From CAZNRY01 sp964575675 (lineage in GTDB: Bacteria > Eisenbacteria > RBG-16-71-46 > CAIMUX01 > VGJL01), in assembly GCA_964575675.1 (NCBI GenBank), contig CAZNRY010000088.1, positions 1 to 17,146 of the forward strand: a stretch of 17,146 nt of DNA. The letters run 5' to 3'. A program made the translations under genes and the position numbers. Position 1 is the first letter of the stretch, and the number at the start of each line of letters is the position of its first letter. The notes beneath the pieces are model-generated. The model was not told the DNA's origin. It saw only the letters and a list, made by a program, of their open reading frames with translations, and did not search any database. Below are positions 6,054 to 13,985 of the stretch, piece after piece.

Positions 6054-6854
6054 CTACTGCCGTGGCTTGTAGTAACGGAGCGCCTCGGGCATCCACTTCC
6101 GGAGTTGGTCGATCCGCGTCCCCCCGCTCGGATGCGTGCTCAGCCACTCGGGAGGAGCCTGGCCGCCGGACTTCGCCTGCATTCGCTCCCAGAAGCGGAT
6201 CGACCCCCTCGGGTCATACCCCGCCTTCGCCATGTAAACGAGGCCGATGTGATCGGCCTCGCTCTCTGCCGAGCGGCTGAAGGGAAGCAGAACGCCGACC
6301 TGGCCGCCGACCCCGTAGGCGGCGAGGACGACGTTGCGCGTCGCAGGGCTTTTCTCGTTCAACAGCGCATTCAGGCCCATTCCCCCGATCTGGAAGGCGA
6401 GTTGGTCAGTCATCCGCTCGCCGCCGTGCCGGGCGATCGCATGCGCGATCTCGTGAGAGATCACCGTCGCGAGCCCAACCTCGCCGTCGGCCACGGGAAG
6501 AATCCCCGTGTAGACGGCGACCTTCCCGCCCGGGAGACAGAAGGCGTTGACCGTCTTGTCATCCTTGATCAGGTTGAACTCCCAGTCGTAGTTTGGACGG
6601 TCGGAGATCGCCGCGACGCGGCCTCCCACCAGGCGGACCATCTCGAGCTGGGGGCCCGACTTGACGACTTCCGATTCAGAGAGGACCTGCTTGTAGCTGT
6701 CGAGGCCAAGCGCCAGTTCCTCGCTCTCCGGTATGATGTTGAAGCTCCTGCGCCCCGTTACGGGGACGGTCGCGCACCCCGCGCAGACGGCGATGAGAAG
6801 CCCGATCGCGATCCAAGGCCTCCCGGCCTGCGCACAACGGTTTCTAATGCTCAT
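6054..6854 (-). CDS. M48-family zinc metalloprotease, lipoprotein
   Basis: The 266-residue protein is an envelope-anchored peptidase of the M48 group (LoiP/YcaL/BepA-like). It starts with a basic stretch, a hydrophobic segment (about 14-25) and a lipobox ending in C27 (VCAGC), followed by the TVPVTGRR sequence common after the lipidated cysteine in this family. The zinc site is HEIAH at 134-138, and the third ligand is E199 in SEADHIG. The end THPSGGTRIDQLRKWMPEA is typical. No TPR repeats follow, so it is the short form. It probably helps quality control of outer-membrane or periplasmic proteins. The ATG at 6854 is preferred over 6881 because a GGGGGGAG precedes it and the signal peptide then has normal length. 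It is divergent from menF. The 195 bp down to the phosphoesterase show nothing defensible. Confidence 0.92.
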   Translation of the reverse strand: MSIRNRCAQAGRPWIAIGLLIAVCAGCATVPVTGRRSFNIIPESEELALGLDSYKQVLSESEVVKSGPQLEMVRLVGGRVAAISDRPNYDWEFNLIKDDKTVNAFCLPGGKVAVYTGILPVADGEVGLATVISHEIAHAIARHGGERMTDQLAFQIGGMGLNALLNEKSPATRNVVLAAYGVGGQVGVLLPFSRSAESEADHIGLVYMAKAGYDPRGSIRFWERMQAKSGGQAPPEWLSTHPSGGTRIDQLRKWMPEALRYYKPRQ

Positions 6855-7003
6855 GCCTGGCTCCCCCCTCGTGGGCCACACGATAGGACATCCGAGAGGG
6901 GATCGAAAAGGGCCAGATCCTCGGTTCCTTACGCCCGATCGCGGGCGGGCTCCGTCGATCGATCGTCCGCCGCACGGGTGGAGCCGCGGGCCGAGCCTGG
7001 GCG

Positions 7004-7032
7004 TTTACCCCCGCGAGCGGATCGGGTAGCGT
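7004..7032 (+). promoter_or_regulatory. Possible promoter of the men operon
   Basis: TTTACC at 7004-7009 and TAGCGT at 7027-7032 are separated by exactly 17 bp, within the divergent gap between the M48 gene and menF. They match the sigma-70 hexamers at 4 and 3 of 6 positions. This would leave a leader of about 20 nt with GGAGG at 7046-7050 before the menF ATG. The match is weak and GC-rich lineages often depart from the consensus. Confidence 0.22.
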
Positions 7033-7060
7033 CCTTAAGTCAAACGGAGGAAACACTCGG

Positions 7061-8476
7061 ATGCCGAGGAACGAGGCCTGCCGGCCCCCCGACACCGCAC
7101 GGCTGGTTATCCCACCGGCCCGGGCCGGCTCTGAACCGTGCCCGCAGTGGGTCGCCTGCCCGATCGATCCCGCCTTCCTGGAGGGCGTCGATTGGGACGC
7201 GATCACCGGGGCGGCGCGCTCGCTCCCCCTGGTTCGATGGACCGACTCGTCAGAGAGGGAACGCTGGCTCGGATTGGGTGCGGCGGACGACCTGACGGCT
7301 CGGGACGCCGAATCCGCCTGGATGATCCCGACGCTTTGCAGGAAGCGGCTCGCGGCGATCCGCGGGCCCGCCTCCGTTCGTCCGTTCCTTCGGTACTTCG
7401 GCGGGATCGCCTTCGATCCCCACGACGATGCGCATCCCGACTGGACCTCGGGAGGCCGCGGGCGGTTCGTTCTTCCCCGGATCATCCTGAGGCAATCGTG
7501 GGAGAGCGGCGCGACTGGGGGCGTGGCGATCGTCTCCTCGCGACCCGGGACCGCGCTCCAAGGGATCGGGGAAACGGTCTCGGCCGAACTCGAGGAGATC
7601 GGGGCTCGCGCGATCCCTTCGCGGCGGATATCTCCCTCGCCGCTGTCCGCCGTCCCGATCGCAGGCGAGCGGGAGCGGTGGATCGAATCGGTTCGTCTCG
7701 CCCTCGATGCGATCGAGTCCGGCCGGATTCGGAAGGTCGTGCTGTCGCGTGATTTTCTGCTCGCTTCACGGTCCGGCGATCTCGACCCCGCCGGGCTGGT
7801 AAGGAAGATCGAGTCGCAGCTCGCGCACGGACACATGTTCTGTTTCCGTTTCGATCGCGATGCGGCCTTTCTGGGCGCGACCCCCGAACGGCTCGTATCC
7901 CTGGCCGGAGGGGCGATGCGATGCGATTGCCTGGCCGGCACTGGTCCGCGCGGAGTGGATGGACAAGGCGACGACGCGATGGCCGCTCTGCTCCTGGGAA
8001 GCGACAAGAACTTGCGCGAACACCGCTTCGTGCGCGATGGGATCGTCTCTTCCTTGGAACCCGTTGCGCGATGGATCGAGGTCGAGACACGTCCCGCGGT
8101 CCTTCGCTTGGCGGGGCTCCATCATCTCTCCACGTCGATCCGAGGCTCGCTGCGCGATGGTGTCGCGCTCGGGGATCTGCTGCGCCGGCTGCACCCAACG
8201 CCGGCCGTGGGAGGATCTCCGCGCGATCCCGCGCTCGCGATGATCCGCCGGCTCGAGGGGCGGCCGCGCGGCTGGTACGCCGGATCCGTCGGGTGGGTCG
8301 CTCTCTATGACGCGGATTTCGCCGTCGCGATCCGATCGGGGATCGTGCGCGGCGGGACCTTGCGGGCCTTTGCGGGGGCGGGGATCGTCAACGGCTCCGA
8401 TCCCGAGGCGGAGTGGGATGAAACCGCGCGGAAGGCGGCGTCCTTCCTGAACATCTTCACGGAGGCAGAACCTTGA
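7061..8476 (+). CDS. menF: Isochorismate synthase
   Basis: The 471-residue enzyme isomerises chorismate to isochorismate, the first committed step to menaquinone. The chorismate-binding domain fills the C-terminal half: K225 (KVVLSRD) as the general base, E276 (GATPERL) as the general acid, AGTGPRG (292-298), H321, HLSTSIRG (355-362), LHPTPAVGG (378-386) and GAGIVNGSDPEAEWDET (439-455), which carries the Mg ligands. The N-terminal half is poorly conserved, as is usual. It is placed as MenF rather than anthranilate or salicylate synthase because menD follows at once. The start has GGAGG 10 bp upstream. It opens the men operon, and its TGA overlaps the menD ATG by one base. Confidence 0.95.
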   Translation: MPRNEACRPPDTARLVIPPARAGSEPCPQWVACPIDPAFLEGVDWDAITGAARSLPLVRWTDSSERERWLGLGAADDLTARDAESAWMIPTLCRKRLAAIRGPASVRPFLRYFGGIAFDPHDDAHPDWTSGGRGRFVLPRIILRQSWESGATGGVAIVSSRPGTALQGIGETVSAELEEIGARAIPSRRISPSPLSAVPIAGERERWIESVRLALDAIESGRIRKVVLSRDFLLASRSGDLDPAGLVRKIESQLAHGHMFCFRFDRDAAFLGATPERLVSLAGGAMRCDCLAGTGPRGVDGQGDDAMAALLLGSDKNLREHRFVRDGIVSSLEPVARWIEVETRPAVLRLAGLHHLSTSIRGSLRDGVALGDLLRRLHPTPAVGGSPRDPALAMIRRLEGRPRGWYAGSVGWVALYDADFAVAIRSGIVRGGTLRAFAGAGIVNGSDPEAEWDETARKAASFLNIFTEAEP

Positions 8477-10260
8477 TGCCGAATCTGAACGCACTGTGGG
8501 CGCGCGTTCTGATCGATGAAATCGCAGGCGCCGGGGTCAGGCATCTCTGCGCAAGCCCGGGGTCCCGTTCGTCTCCCCTGATCATCGCGGCGCAGGAGCG
8601 TGCCGGCCTCGACGTGACGCTCCACCTGGACGAGCGTTCCGCCTCGTACTTCGCCTTGGGAATCGCGCGCGCGACGAGCGTCCCCGTGGCACTCCTCTGC
8701 ACCTCCGGGACGGCGGCCGCCAATTACCTCCCGGCGGTGATCGAGGCCTCCCAAACGGGCGTACCCCTCCTCGTGCTCACGGCCGACCGTCCCCCCGAAT
8801 TGCGGCACTCGGGCGCACCGCAGACCTGCGACCAGCTCCATCTGTTCGGCCGCAACGTGCGGGTTTTCCGTGATCTGCCCCTGCCGGAGGCCAATGTCGC
8901 GATGCTCCGCGCCGCGGGGGCGATCGTCGCGCATGCCGTCGCCGCGGCAAGGCGTCCCCTTCCGGGACCCGTCCACCTGAACATTCCGCTACGAGAGCCG
9001 CTCGCACCTGTGCCGCAGGACACCGATGCGGTTCAGGCCTTGGACTCGCAATACCGGGCTTCCCTGCGCGGAGAACCCCGCCAGCTCGCGATCGACCCCG
9101 CGTCCACCGGGGTTCCCTCGGACGAATCGATCGCCCGGCTTGTCGAGTTCATCGAGCAGAGCGGGCGCTGCCTGTTCGTCGCCGGCCCCGAGGCGGCCGG
9201 CGATCCTGAAGAGGCGCAGTTGTTGATCGCCACCGCCGCGGCCGCGGGCGTCCCGCTCCTTGCGGACGTCGCCTCGGGAATTCGATTCCGCGCGGGCGAG
9301 CAGGATCCGGTCTGCGGGCACGCCGATCTCTTCCTTCGAGGCGGATCCTTCGCCGGCCCCGACGGCCCCGATCTCGTCATTCGATTCGGGCGCGACCCGG
9401 TGTCGAAGACGATTTCGTCCTACCTGTCGCGACACCGCCCAATCCTCATTTCCATCCAACCGGATCTGGAGCGGCGCGACCCGGACGCACTCGCGTCGTG
9501 GGTCCTGGAGGCACGGATCGATGCCCTCTGTGATCGCCTGATCTCGCGATGGTCGCGCGGGACCGACGATCCTCGCCGCATGCGGTGGTGCAGCCTGTTC
9601 CTCCGGGCGGAGGAAACATCCAGGAGGATCCTCGCCCGCGGACCGCTGCCCCTCGAGGCGGCCGCGACGCGCGCGGCAGTGCAGGCGATGCCCCCGGGCG
9701 CCGCGCTCTTCCTCTCGAACAGCATGCCGGTCCGGTGGGCCGAAGCCTATTGCCCCGTCTCGACAAGCGGGACATCCGTTCACGTTTCGCGCGGAGTGAG
9801 CGGAATCGACGGAATCACCTCGACGGCGCTCGGGATCTCGGCCGGAACGGCGCGGCCCTTGCTCCTCGTGACGGGCGACGTCGCCTTCATCCACGACGCA
9901 GGAGGGCTCTTCGCTGCCCGCCACGCAAGTCGGCCGGTTGTGATCCTGCTCCTCAACAACGACGGCGGGGGGATTTTCTCATTCCTTCCGATCGGCGAGT
10001 ACCCGGAGTTCTGCGAGCCACTCTTCCGCACGCCGCACGGATGCCGCCTCGATGCCGCTTCGAGCCTGTTCGGCGTCGAACATCGAATCGCGGGAGGGGT
10101 CGAGGAGATCTCTGCGCTCGTCGCCGAGGGGTTCCAGGGTCGGGGCGTGCGGATCGTGGAGTTCAAGACGGAGAGCGCCCGCATGGTTCACGAGCACAAC
10201 GATCTGATCACTCGGCTGAATCTCGCGGTAGAAAAGGCGCCGCAGGAGGGCGCCCGTTGA
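8476..10260 (+). CDS. menD: SEPHCHC synthase (2-succinyl-5-enolpyruvyl-6-hydroxy-3-cyclohexene-1-carboxylate synthase)
   Basis: This 594-residue thiamine-diphosphate enzyme joins isochorismate to a succinic-semialdehyde unit from 2-oxoglutarate. The N-terminal pyrimidine domain shows SPGSRSSPL, the activating-glutamate segment LDERSASYFALG, TSGTAAANYLPAVIEAS and TADRPPELRHSGAPQT, all typical of MenD. The C-terminal pyrophosphate domain has the cofactor motif from GDVAFIHDAGG (467) to NNDGGGIF (494-501). The length is slightly above the usual 550-580. The start is ambiguous: a TTG at 8473 directly precedes the ATG at 8476, and GGAGG at 8461-8465 could serve either. I chose the ATG, giving a TGATG overlap with menF. 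The end overlaps the menH start by four bases. Confidence 0.97.
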   Translation: MPNLNALWARVLIDEIAGAGVRHLCASPGSRSSPLIIAAQERAGLDVTLHLDERSASYFALGIARATSVPVALLCTSGTAAANYLPAVIEASQTGVPLLVLTADRPPELRHSGAPQTCDQLHLFGRNVRVFRDLPLPEANVAMLRAAGAIVAHAVAAARRPLPGPVHLNIPLREPLAPVPQDTDAVQALDSQYRASLRGEPRQLAIDPASTGVPSDESIARLVEFIEQSGRCLFVAGPEAAGDPEEAQLLIATAAAAGVPLLADVASGIRFRAGEQDPVCGHADLFLRGGSFAGPDGPDLVIRFGRDPVSKTISSYLSRHRPILISIQPDLERRDPDALASWVLEARIDALCDRLISRWSRGTDDPRRMRWCSLFLRAEETSRRILARGPLPLEAAATRAAVQAMPPGAALFLSNSMPVRWAEAYCPVSTSGTSVHVSRGVSGIDGITSTALGISAGTARPLLLVTGDVAFIHDAGGLFAARHASRPVVILLLNNDGGGIFSFLPIGEYPEFCEPLFRTPHGCRLDAASSLFGVEHRIAGGVEEISALVAEGFQGRGVRIVEFKTESARMVHEHNDLITRLNLAVEKAPQEGAR

Positions 10261-11147
10261 CGGACCCCGACAGCCGAACGGTCGATTCTGAAGGGATCGA
10301 TCGCGACGTGATCCGGGCGACGGCGGGCGGACTCCGCTGGCGGATTCTGCGCTCCGGAGATCCCGAAGGACCTCCCCTCCTCCTGCTCCACGGTTTCACC
10401 GAACGGGCCGAGGGGTTCGACGAGATCGCCCGGTTGCTCGCGCGGCGCCGGTGTTGGATCCCCGATCTCCCGGGGCACGGCGAGACCGACCCCCCGTGCC
10501 CCCCCGAGAAGTGGCGGATGCCGCGTCTGGCGGAGGCCTTGATCGAGTTGCTCGACCGCCTCGAGATCGGACGCGTGGACGTGGCCGGGTATTCGATGGG
10601 AGGCCGCGTCGCGCTCCACCTGGCCTCGAGCGGAGCGGATCGCGTGCGCCGCCTCGCCCTGATCGGCGCGACCGCGGGGATCGAATCGCTTCCCGAGCGT
10701 GAAACCCGCGCGGTATTGGATTTGACCCTGGCGGATCTGCTCGAGGAAGGGGGAATCGAGGTGTTCGTGGACTATTGGGAGGCTCAGGCGATCTTCGCGA
10801 CACAGCGATCCCTGCCCGCTCCCGCACGCGCTCGGATTCGCGAGGCGAGGCTCTCGCATGATCCCGCCTCGCTCTCGGCCGCCCTTCGCGCCTTCGGCAC
10901 GGGGTTCCAACAGCCAGTGCACGCCGCGCTTCGCGATCTAACGATCCCAACGCTGCTCGTTGCAGGCGAACTGGACGGGAAGTTCCGCGCGATCGCAGAA
11001 TCGATGAGCCGGCTGCTTCCATCCGCCGAGATCGCAATCGTCCCCGGGGCCGGGCACGCCGTCCCCTCCGAGCGCCCGGAGGCGCTCGCCGCGATCCTCG
11101 AGTCGTTTCTATCGCCCACCAAGGGTGAGGGAGGGATGGCGCCGTGA
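10257..11147 (+). CDS. menH: SHCHC synthase, alpha/beta hydrolase
   Basis: The 296-residue alpha/beta-hydrolase eliminates pyruvate from SEPHCHC to give 2-succinyl-6-hydroxy-2,4-cyclohexadiene-1-carboxylate. The oxyanion segment LLLHGFTERAEGF starts at about 42, followed by PDLPGHGETD (69-78). The nucleophile is S113 in GYSMGG, and D240 (AGELDGKF) and H267 (GAGHAVPSERPEA) complete the triad; the S-D-H order and spacing fit MenH. The frame is open far upstream inside menD, but an AGGAGGG six bases before a TTG at 10257, overlapping the menD stop as TTGA, identifies the start. A N-terminal extension of about 20 residues precedes the fold. The 3' end overlaps menB as GTGA. The assignment over other alpha/beta-hydrolases rests on motifs and on position between menD and menB. 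Confidence 0.93.
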   Translation: MTDPDSRTVDSEGIDRDVIRATAGGLRWRILRSGDPEGPPLLLLHGFTERAEGFDEIARLLARRRCWIPDLPGHGETDPPCPPEKWRMPRLAEALIELLDRLEIGRVDVAGYSMGGRVALHLASSGADRVRRLALIGATAGIESLPERETRAVLDLTLADLLEEGGIEVFVDYWEAQAIFATQRSLPAPARARIREARLSHDPASLSAALRAFGTGFQQPVHAALRDLTIPTLLVAGELDGKFRAIAESMSRLLPSAEIAIVPGAGHAVPSERPEALAAILESFLSPTKGEGGMAP

Positions 11148-11974
11148 CGGAAACGAAGAAGATCAAGTGGGAAGCATCCGGGGCGTACGAGGACATCCGC
11201 TACGAGGCGGGTTCAGGGATCGCGAAGATCACGATCAACCGCCCCGAGGTGCGGAACGCATTCCGGCCGGCGACCCTCTTCGAGCTGTCGACCGCCTTCG
11301 CGGCGGCGCGGGAGGATCCGCAGGTCGGCGTGATCATCCTCACGGGCGCCGGTGAGAAGGCCTTCTGTTCGGGAGGCGATCAGAAGATCCGGGGGGATCA
11401 AGGCTACGTCGGCGGGGACGGTGTCCCGCGACTGAACGTCCTGGATCTGCAGAAACAGATCCGATCGCTCCCGAAACCGGTGATCGCGATGGTGGCCGGG
11501 TACGCGATCGGAGGGGGGCACGTCCTGCATCTGATCTGCGATCTGACGATAGCGGCCGACAACGCGCGGTTCGGCCAGACGGGTCCCAAGGTGGGAAGCT
11601 TCGACGGTGGGTTCGGCGTCAGCGTGCTGGCCGATCTCGTCGGGCCGAAGAAGGCAAAAGAAATCTGGTTCCTCTGCCGCCAGTACGATGCGCGGCAGGC
11701 GCTCGAGATGGGGCTCGTGAACGCGGTCGTTCCGCTCGCCGATCTGGAGAGCGAGACCGTCGCATGGTGCAGGGAAATCCTGCAGCACAGCCCGCTGGCA
11801 ATTCGATTGCTGAAGTCGGCATTCAACGCCCGATACGACGGCGAGGCCGGACTTCAGGAACTCGCCGGCAACGCGACGCTTCTCTACTACATGAGCGAGG
11901 AGGCGCGCGAGGGACGCGACGCCTACGTGGAGAAGCGCCAGCCCGACTTCTCGCGCTTCCCCCGGCTCCCGTAG
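11144..11974 (+). CDS. menB: 1,4-dihydroxy-2-naphthoyl-CoA synthase
   Basis: The 276-residue crotonase-fold enzyme cyclises o-succinylbenzoyl-CoA to DHNA-CoA. It shows the oxyanion segments SGGDQ (76-80) and AGYAIGGGH (118-126), the active-site stretch QTGPKVGSFDGGFG (145-158), and the MenB-specific C-terminal region from NATLLYYMSEE to QPDFSRFPR. The glycine in QTGPK is the residue seen in bicarbonate-dependent MenBs such as that of Escherichia coli, where bicarbonate acts as base; the other class has an aspartate there. From memory the second half is very close to E. coli MenB. The start is a GTG overlapping the menH stop, with a GGGAGGG about 8 bp upstream. menA follows after 8 bp. Confidence 0.97.
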   Translation: MTETKKIKWEASGAYEDIRYEAGSGIAKITINRPEVRNAFRPATLFELSTAFAAAREDPQVGVIILTGAGEKAFCSGGDQKIRGDQGYVGGDGVPRLNVLDLQKQIRSLPKPVIAMVAGYAIGGGHVLHLICDLTIAADNARFGQTGPKVGSFDGGFGVSVLADLVGPKKAKEIWFLCRQYDARQALEMGLVNAVVPLADLESETVAWCREILQHSPLAIRLLKSAFNARYDGEAGLQELAGNATLLYYMSEEAREGRDAYVEKRQPDFSRFPRLP

Positions 11975-11982
11975 GGCGCGCG

Positions 11983-12882
11983 ATGGCATCCCCCTTGCCC
12001 CGTCCCGGCTCGCCGACCGTATGGGTCATGGCGGCCCGGCCTCGAACCCTGACCGCGGCGATCGTGCCGGTGCTCGTGGGCTCGGCCGCGGCGGCAGCCG
12101 ATCGTTCGTTCCGCGCGCTGCCCGCCGCCGCTGCGCTCCTTGGCGCCATCCTGATCCAGATCGGTACGAACTTCGCGAATGACTACTTCGACGCCGCCAA
12201 GGGAGCTGACAAGGAGCGGCGCGGGCCGACGAGGGTGACCCAGGCGGGCCTCGCCACCCCGAGGCAGATGCGCGGCGCGATGGCGATCGCCTTCGGGAGC
12301 GCGGTCCTGTGCGGAATCTACCTGGCGTTCGTCGGCGGGTGGCCGATCGTGGCGATCGGGATATTGTCGATCCTATCGGGGATCGCCTACACGGGCGGGC
12401 CCTACCCGCTCGGCTACCACGGCTTGGGCGAGCCGTTCGTCTTCGTCTTCTTCGGGTTGATCGCAACGATGGGGTCCTACTACGTCCAGGCTCTGCGCCT
12501 CACGATGCTCAGTTTCTGGGCGGCGATTCCGATGGGGCTGCTCACGGTGGCGATCCTGGTCGCGAACAACCTGCGCGACGCCGAGAGCGACCGGCGCGCC
12601 GGCAAGCGGACTCTGGTCGCCCGCTTCGGACGACGGTTCGGCCAGGCGGAGTACGCCGCGGCCGTTCTGCTCTCCTTCGCCGTGCCGGTCCTGATGGTCG
12701 CCGTTCACGCGGCCCGCCCGGCCGTGATGCTGCCACTGCTCACGCTGCCGCTCGCCTGGACGCTGCTCCGGCGTGTGTTCGCACGATCGCCCTCTCTCTC
12801 CGAGCACCTCCGCGTTCTTGCGGGGACTTCCTGGTTGCTCCTCGCATATGGCCTGCTGTTCGGCCTGGGGATCATCTGGTGA
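11983..12882 (+). CDS. menA: 1,4-dihydroxy-2-naphthoate polyprenyltransferase
   Basis: The 299-residue UbiA-family integral membrane protein attaches the polyprenyl side chain to DHNA. Both Mg-pyrophosphate motifs are visible: NFANDYFDAAKGAD (63-76, with D67, D70 and D76) and NNLRDAESDRRAGKRTL (195-211, with D199 and D203). Several hydrophobic segments, about eight or nine, alternate with short loops. The N-terminal WVMAARPRTLTAAIVPVLVG is typical of MenA. The start at 11983 follows the menB stop by 8 bp; the frame is open further upstream within menB, but that extension is hydrophilic and unlike the family. The ribosome site is weak (AGGGCG), so translation may depend on coupling to menB. 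The stop overlaps the menC start as GTGA. Confidence 0.95.
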   Translation: MASPLPRPGSPTVWVMAARPRTLTAAIVPVLVGSAAAAADRSFRALPAAAALLGAILIQIGTNFANDYFDAAKGADKERRGPTRVTQAGLATPRQMRGAMAIAFGSAVLCGIYLAFVGGWPIVAIGILSILSGIAYTGGPYPLGYHGLGEPFVFVFFGLIATMGSYYVQALRLTMLSFWAAIPMGLLTVAILVANNLRDAESDRRAGKRTLVARFGRRFGQAEYAAAVLLSFAVPVLMVAVHAARPAVMLPLLTLPLAWTLLRRVFARSPSLSEHLRVLAGTSWLLLAYGLLFGLGIIW

Positions 12883-13985
12883 GGTTGCGATTCGATGCGA
12901 TCGCCTACCGGCTGCCGATGCGGCGATCCTTGGTCACCTCCAGCGGGACGATTCGCGAGCGTCGTGGATTCTGGGTCGTCCTCCGGGATGAGGAAGGGAA
13001 CACCGGTCTCGGCGAGATCGCTCCTCTGCCCGGATGGGCGACCGAGTCGATCGAGGATGCGCAGCGGTGGATCGAGAGGCTCACCGGGGGCGAGCCTCTC
13101 ACCGCCGACCTGCGCCGGTGGGACGAGATGCTCGCCGATTCGCCCGCGACGCACGCGGGCATCGAGCTTGCCCTGCTCGACCTGGAAGCACGGCGCGCCG
13201 GAGTCCGCCTGGCCGAAATGATCGCGCCCGACGCCCGCGCGTCCGTCCCCTGCAATGCCCTTCTCACGGAAGTCGACGCGGAGGCATTGGCGGATGAAGC
13301 CTCCGCAGCCGTTTCGGAGGGTTACGGCACGCTGAAGGTGAAAGTCGGCGGCCGGCCCCTTCTGGACGACGTTCGCCGGATCGAAGCGGTGAGAGAGCGA
13401 GTAGGTCCGACGATCGGGCTTCGGGCCGATGCGAACGGGGCGTGGGATCTCGAGACCGCGGTCCATGCCTTGGGCGAACTCGCATCCTTCGACCTCGAGT
13501 ACGTCGAGCAGCCGGTCGCGCACGGGTTCGCCGAGCTCCGCCGCCTATCCCCCGTCCGGATCGCGGCGGACGAGTCGATCGTCTCTCCGGCATCCGCCCG
13601 CGCGCTGATCGCGGAGCGGGCGGTTGATGTCGTGATCCTCAAGCCGATGGCGATCGGCGGACTGCGCGCGGCCGGCGCGATCGCCCGCGAGGCGGCCGCC
13701 GCGGGAATCGAGGTCGTGATCACATCGGTCCTCGATACGGCCGTGGGCATCGCGGGGGCCCTGCATCTTGCGGCCGGCATCCCCGCCGCGAGCCTATCGA
13801 CGGGGTCCGATCGGAGCGGGTCTCTTCCCGCGGTCCCGCGGCGAACGGCTCCCGCGCATGGGTTGGCGACGGCGGATCTTCTCGTCGGGGCGCCGACGAC
13901 CGGTCTCGGAAGGCCGGAGCGGGGAATGCTCGCCCTCCCCTCCGGGGCGGGCCTTGGGGTCCTGTTGAAGGATGCCGCCCCGTGA
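12879..13985 (+). CDS. menC: o-Succinylbenzoate synthase
   Basis: The 368-residue enolase-superfamily enzyme dehydrates SHCHC to o-succinylbenzoate. The capping domain covers about 1-120 and the barrel the rest. The catalytic lysine pair is K153 and K155 (TLKVKVGG). The metal ligands are D184 (RADANGAWD), E210 (YVEQPV) and D231 (AADES), and the opposite lysine is K255 (ILKPMAIGG). This K-x-K, D/E/D, K set is shared with N-acylamino-acid racemases and dipeptide epimerases; the men context settles the assignment. The start is a GTG overlapping the menA TGA. The frame is open well upstream in menA, but that stretch is arginine-rich shadow sequence. The stop overlaps menE as GTGA. Confidence 0.95.
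   Translation: MRLRFDAIAYRLPMRRSLVTSSGTIRERRGFWVVLRDEEGNTGLGEIAPLPGWATESIEDAQRWIERLTGGEPLTADLRRWDEMLADSPATHAGIELALLDLEARRAGVRLAEMIAPDARASVPCNALLTEVDAEALADEASAAVSEGYGTLKVKVGGRPLLDDVRRIEAVRERVGPTIGLRADANGAWDLETAVHALGELASFDLEYVEQPVAHGFAELRRLSPVRIAADESIVSPASARALIAERAVDVVILKPMAIGGLRAAGAIAREAAAAGIEVVITSVLDTAVGIAGALHLAAGIPAASLSTGSDRSGSLPAVPRRTAPAHGLATADLLVGAPTTGLGRPERGMLALPSGAGLGVLLKDAAP

Noticed and set aside
12309..12878. Upstream extension of menC into menA
   Set aside because: The sequence is arginine-rich out-of-frame menA. The GTG at 12879, overlapping the menA stop, begins the conserved enolase-superfamily N-terminus.
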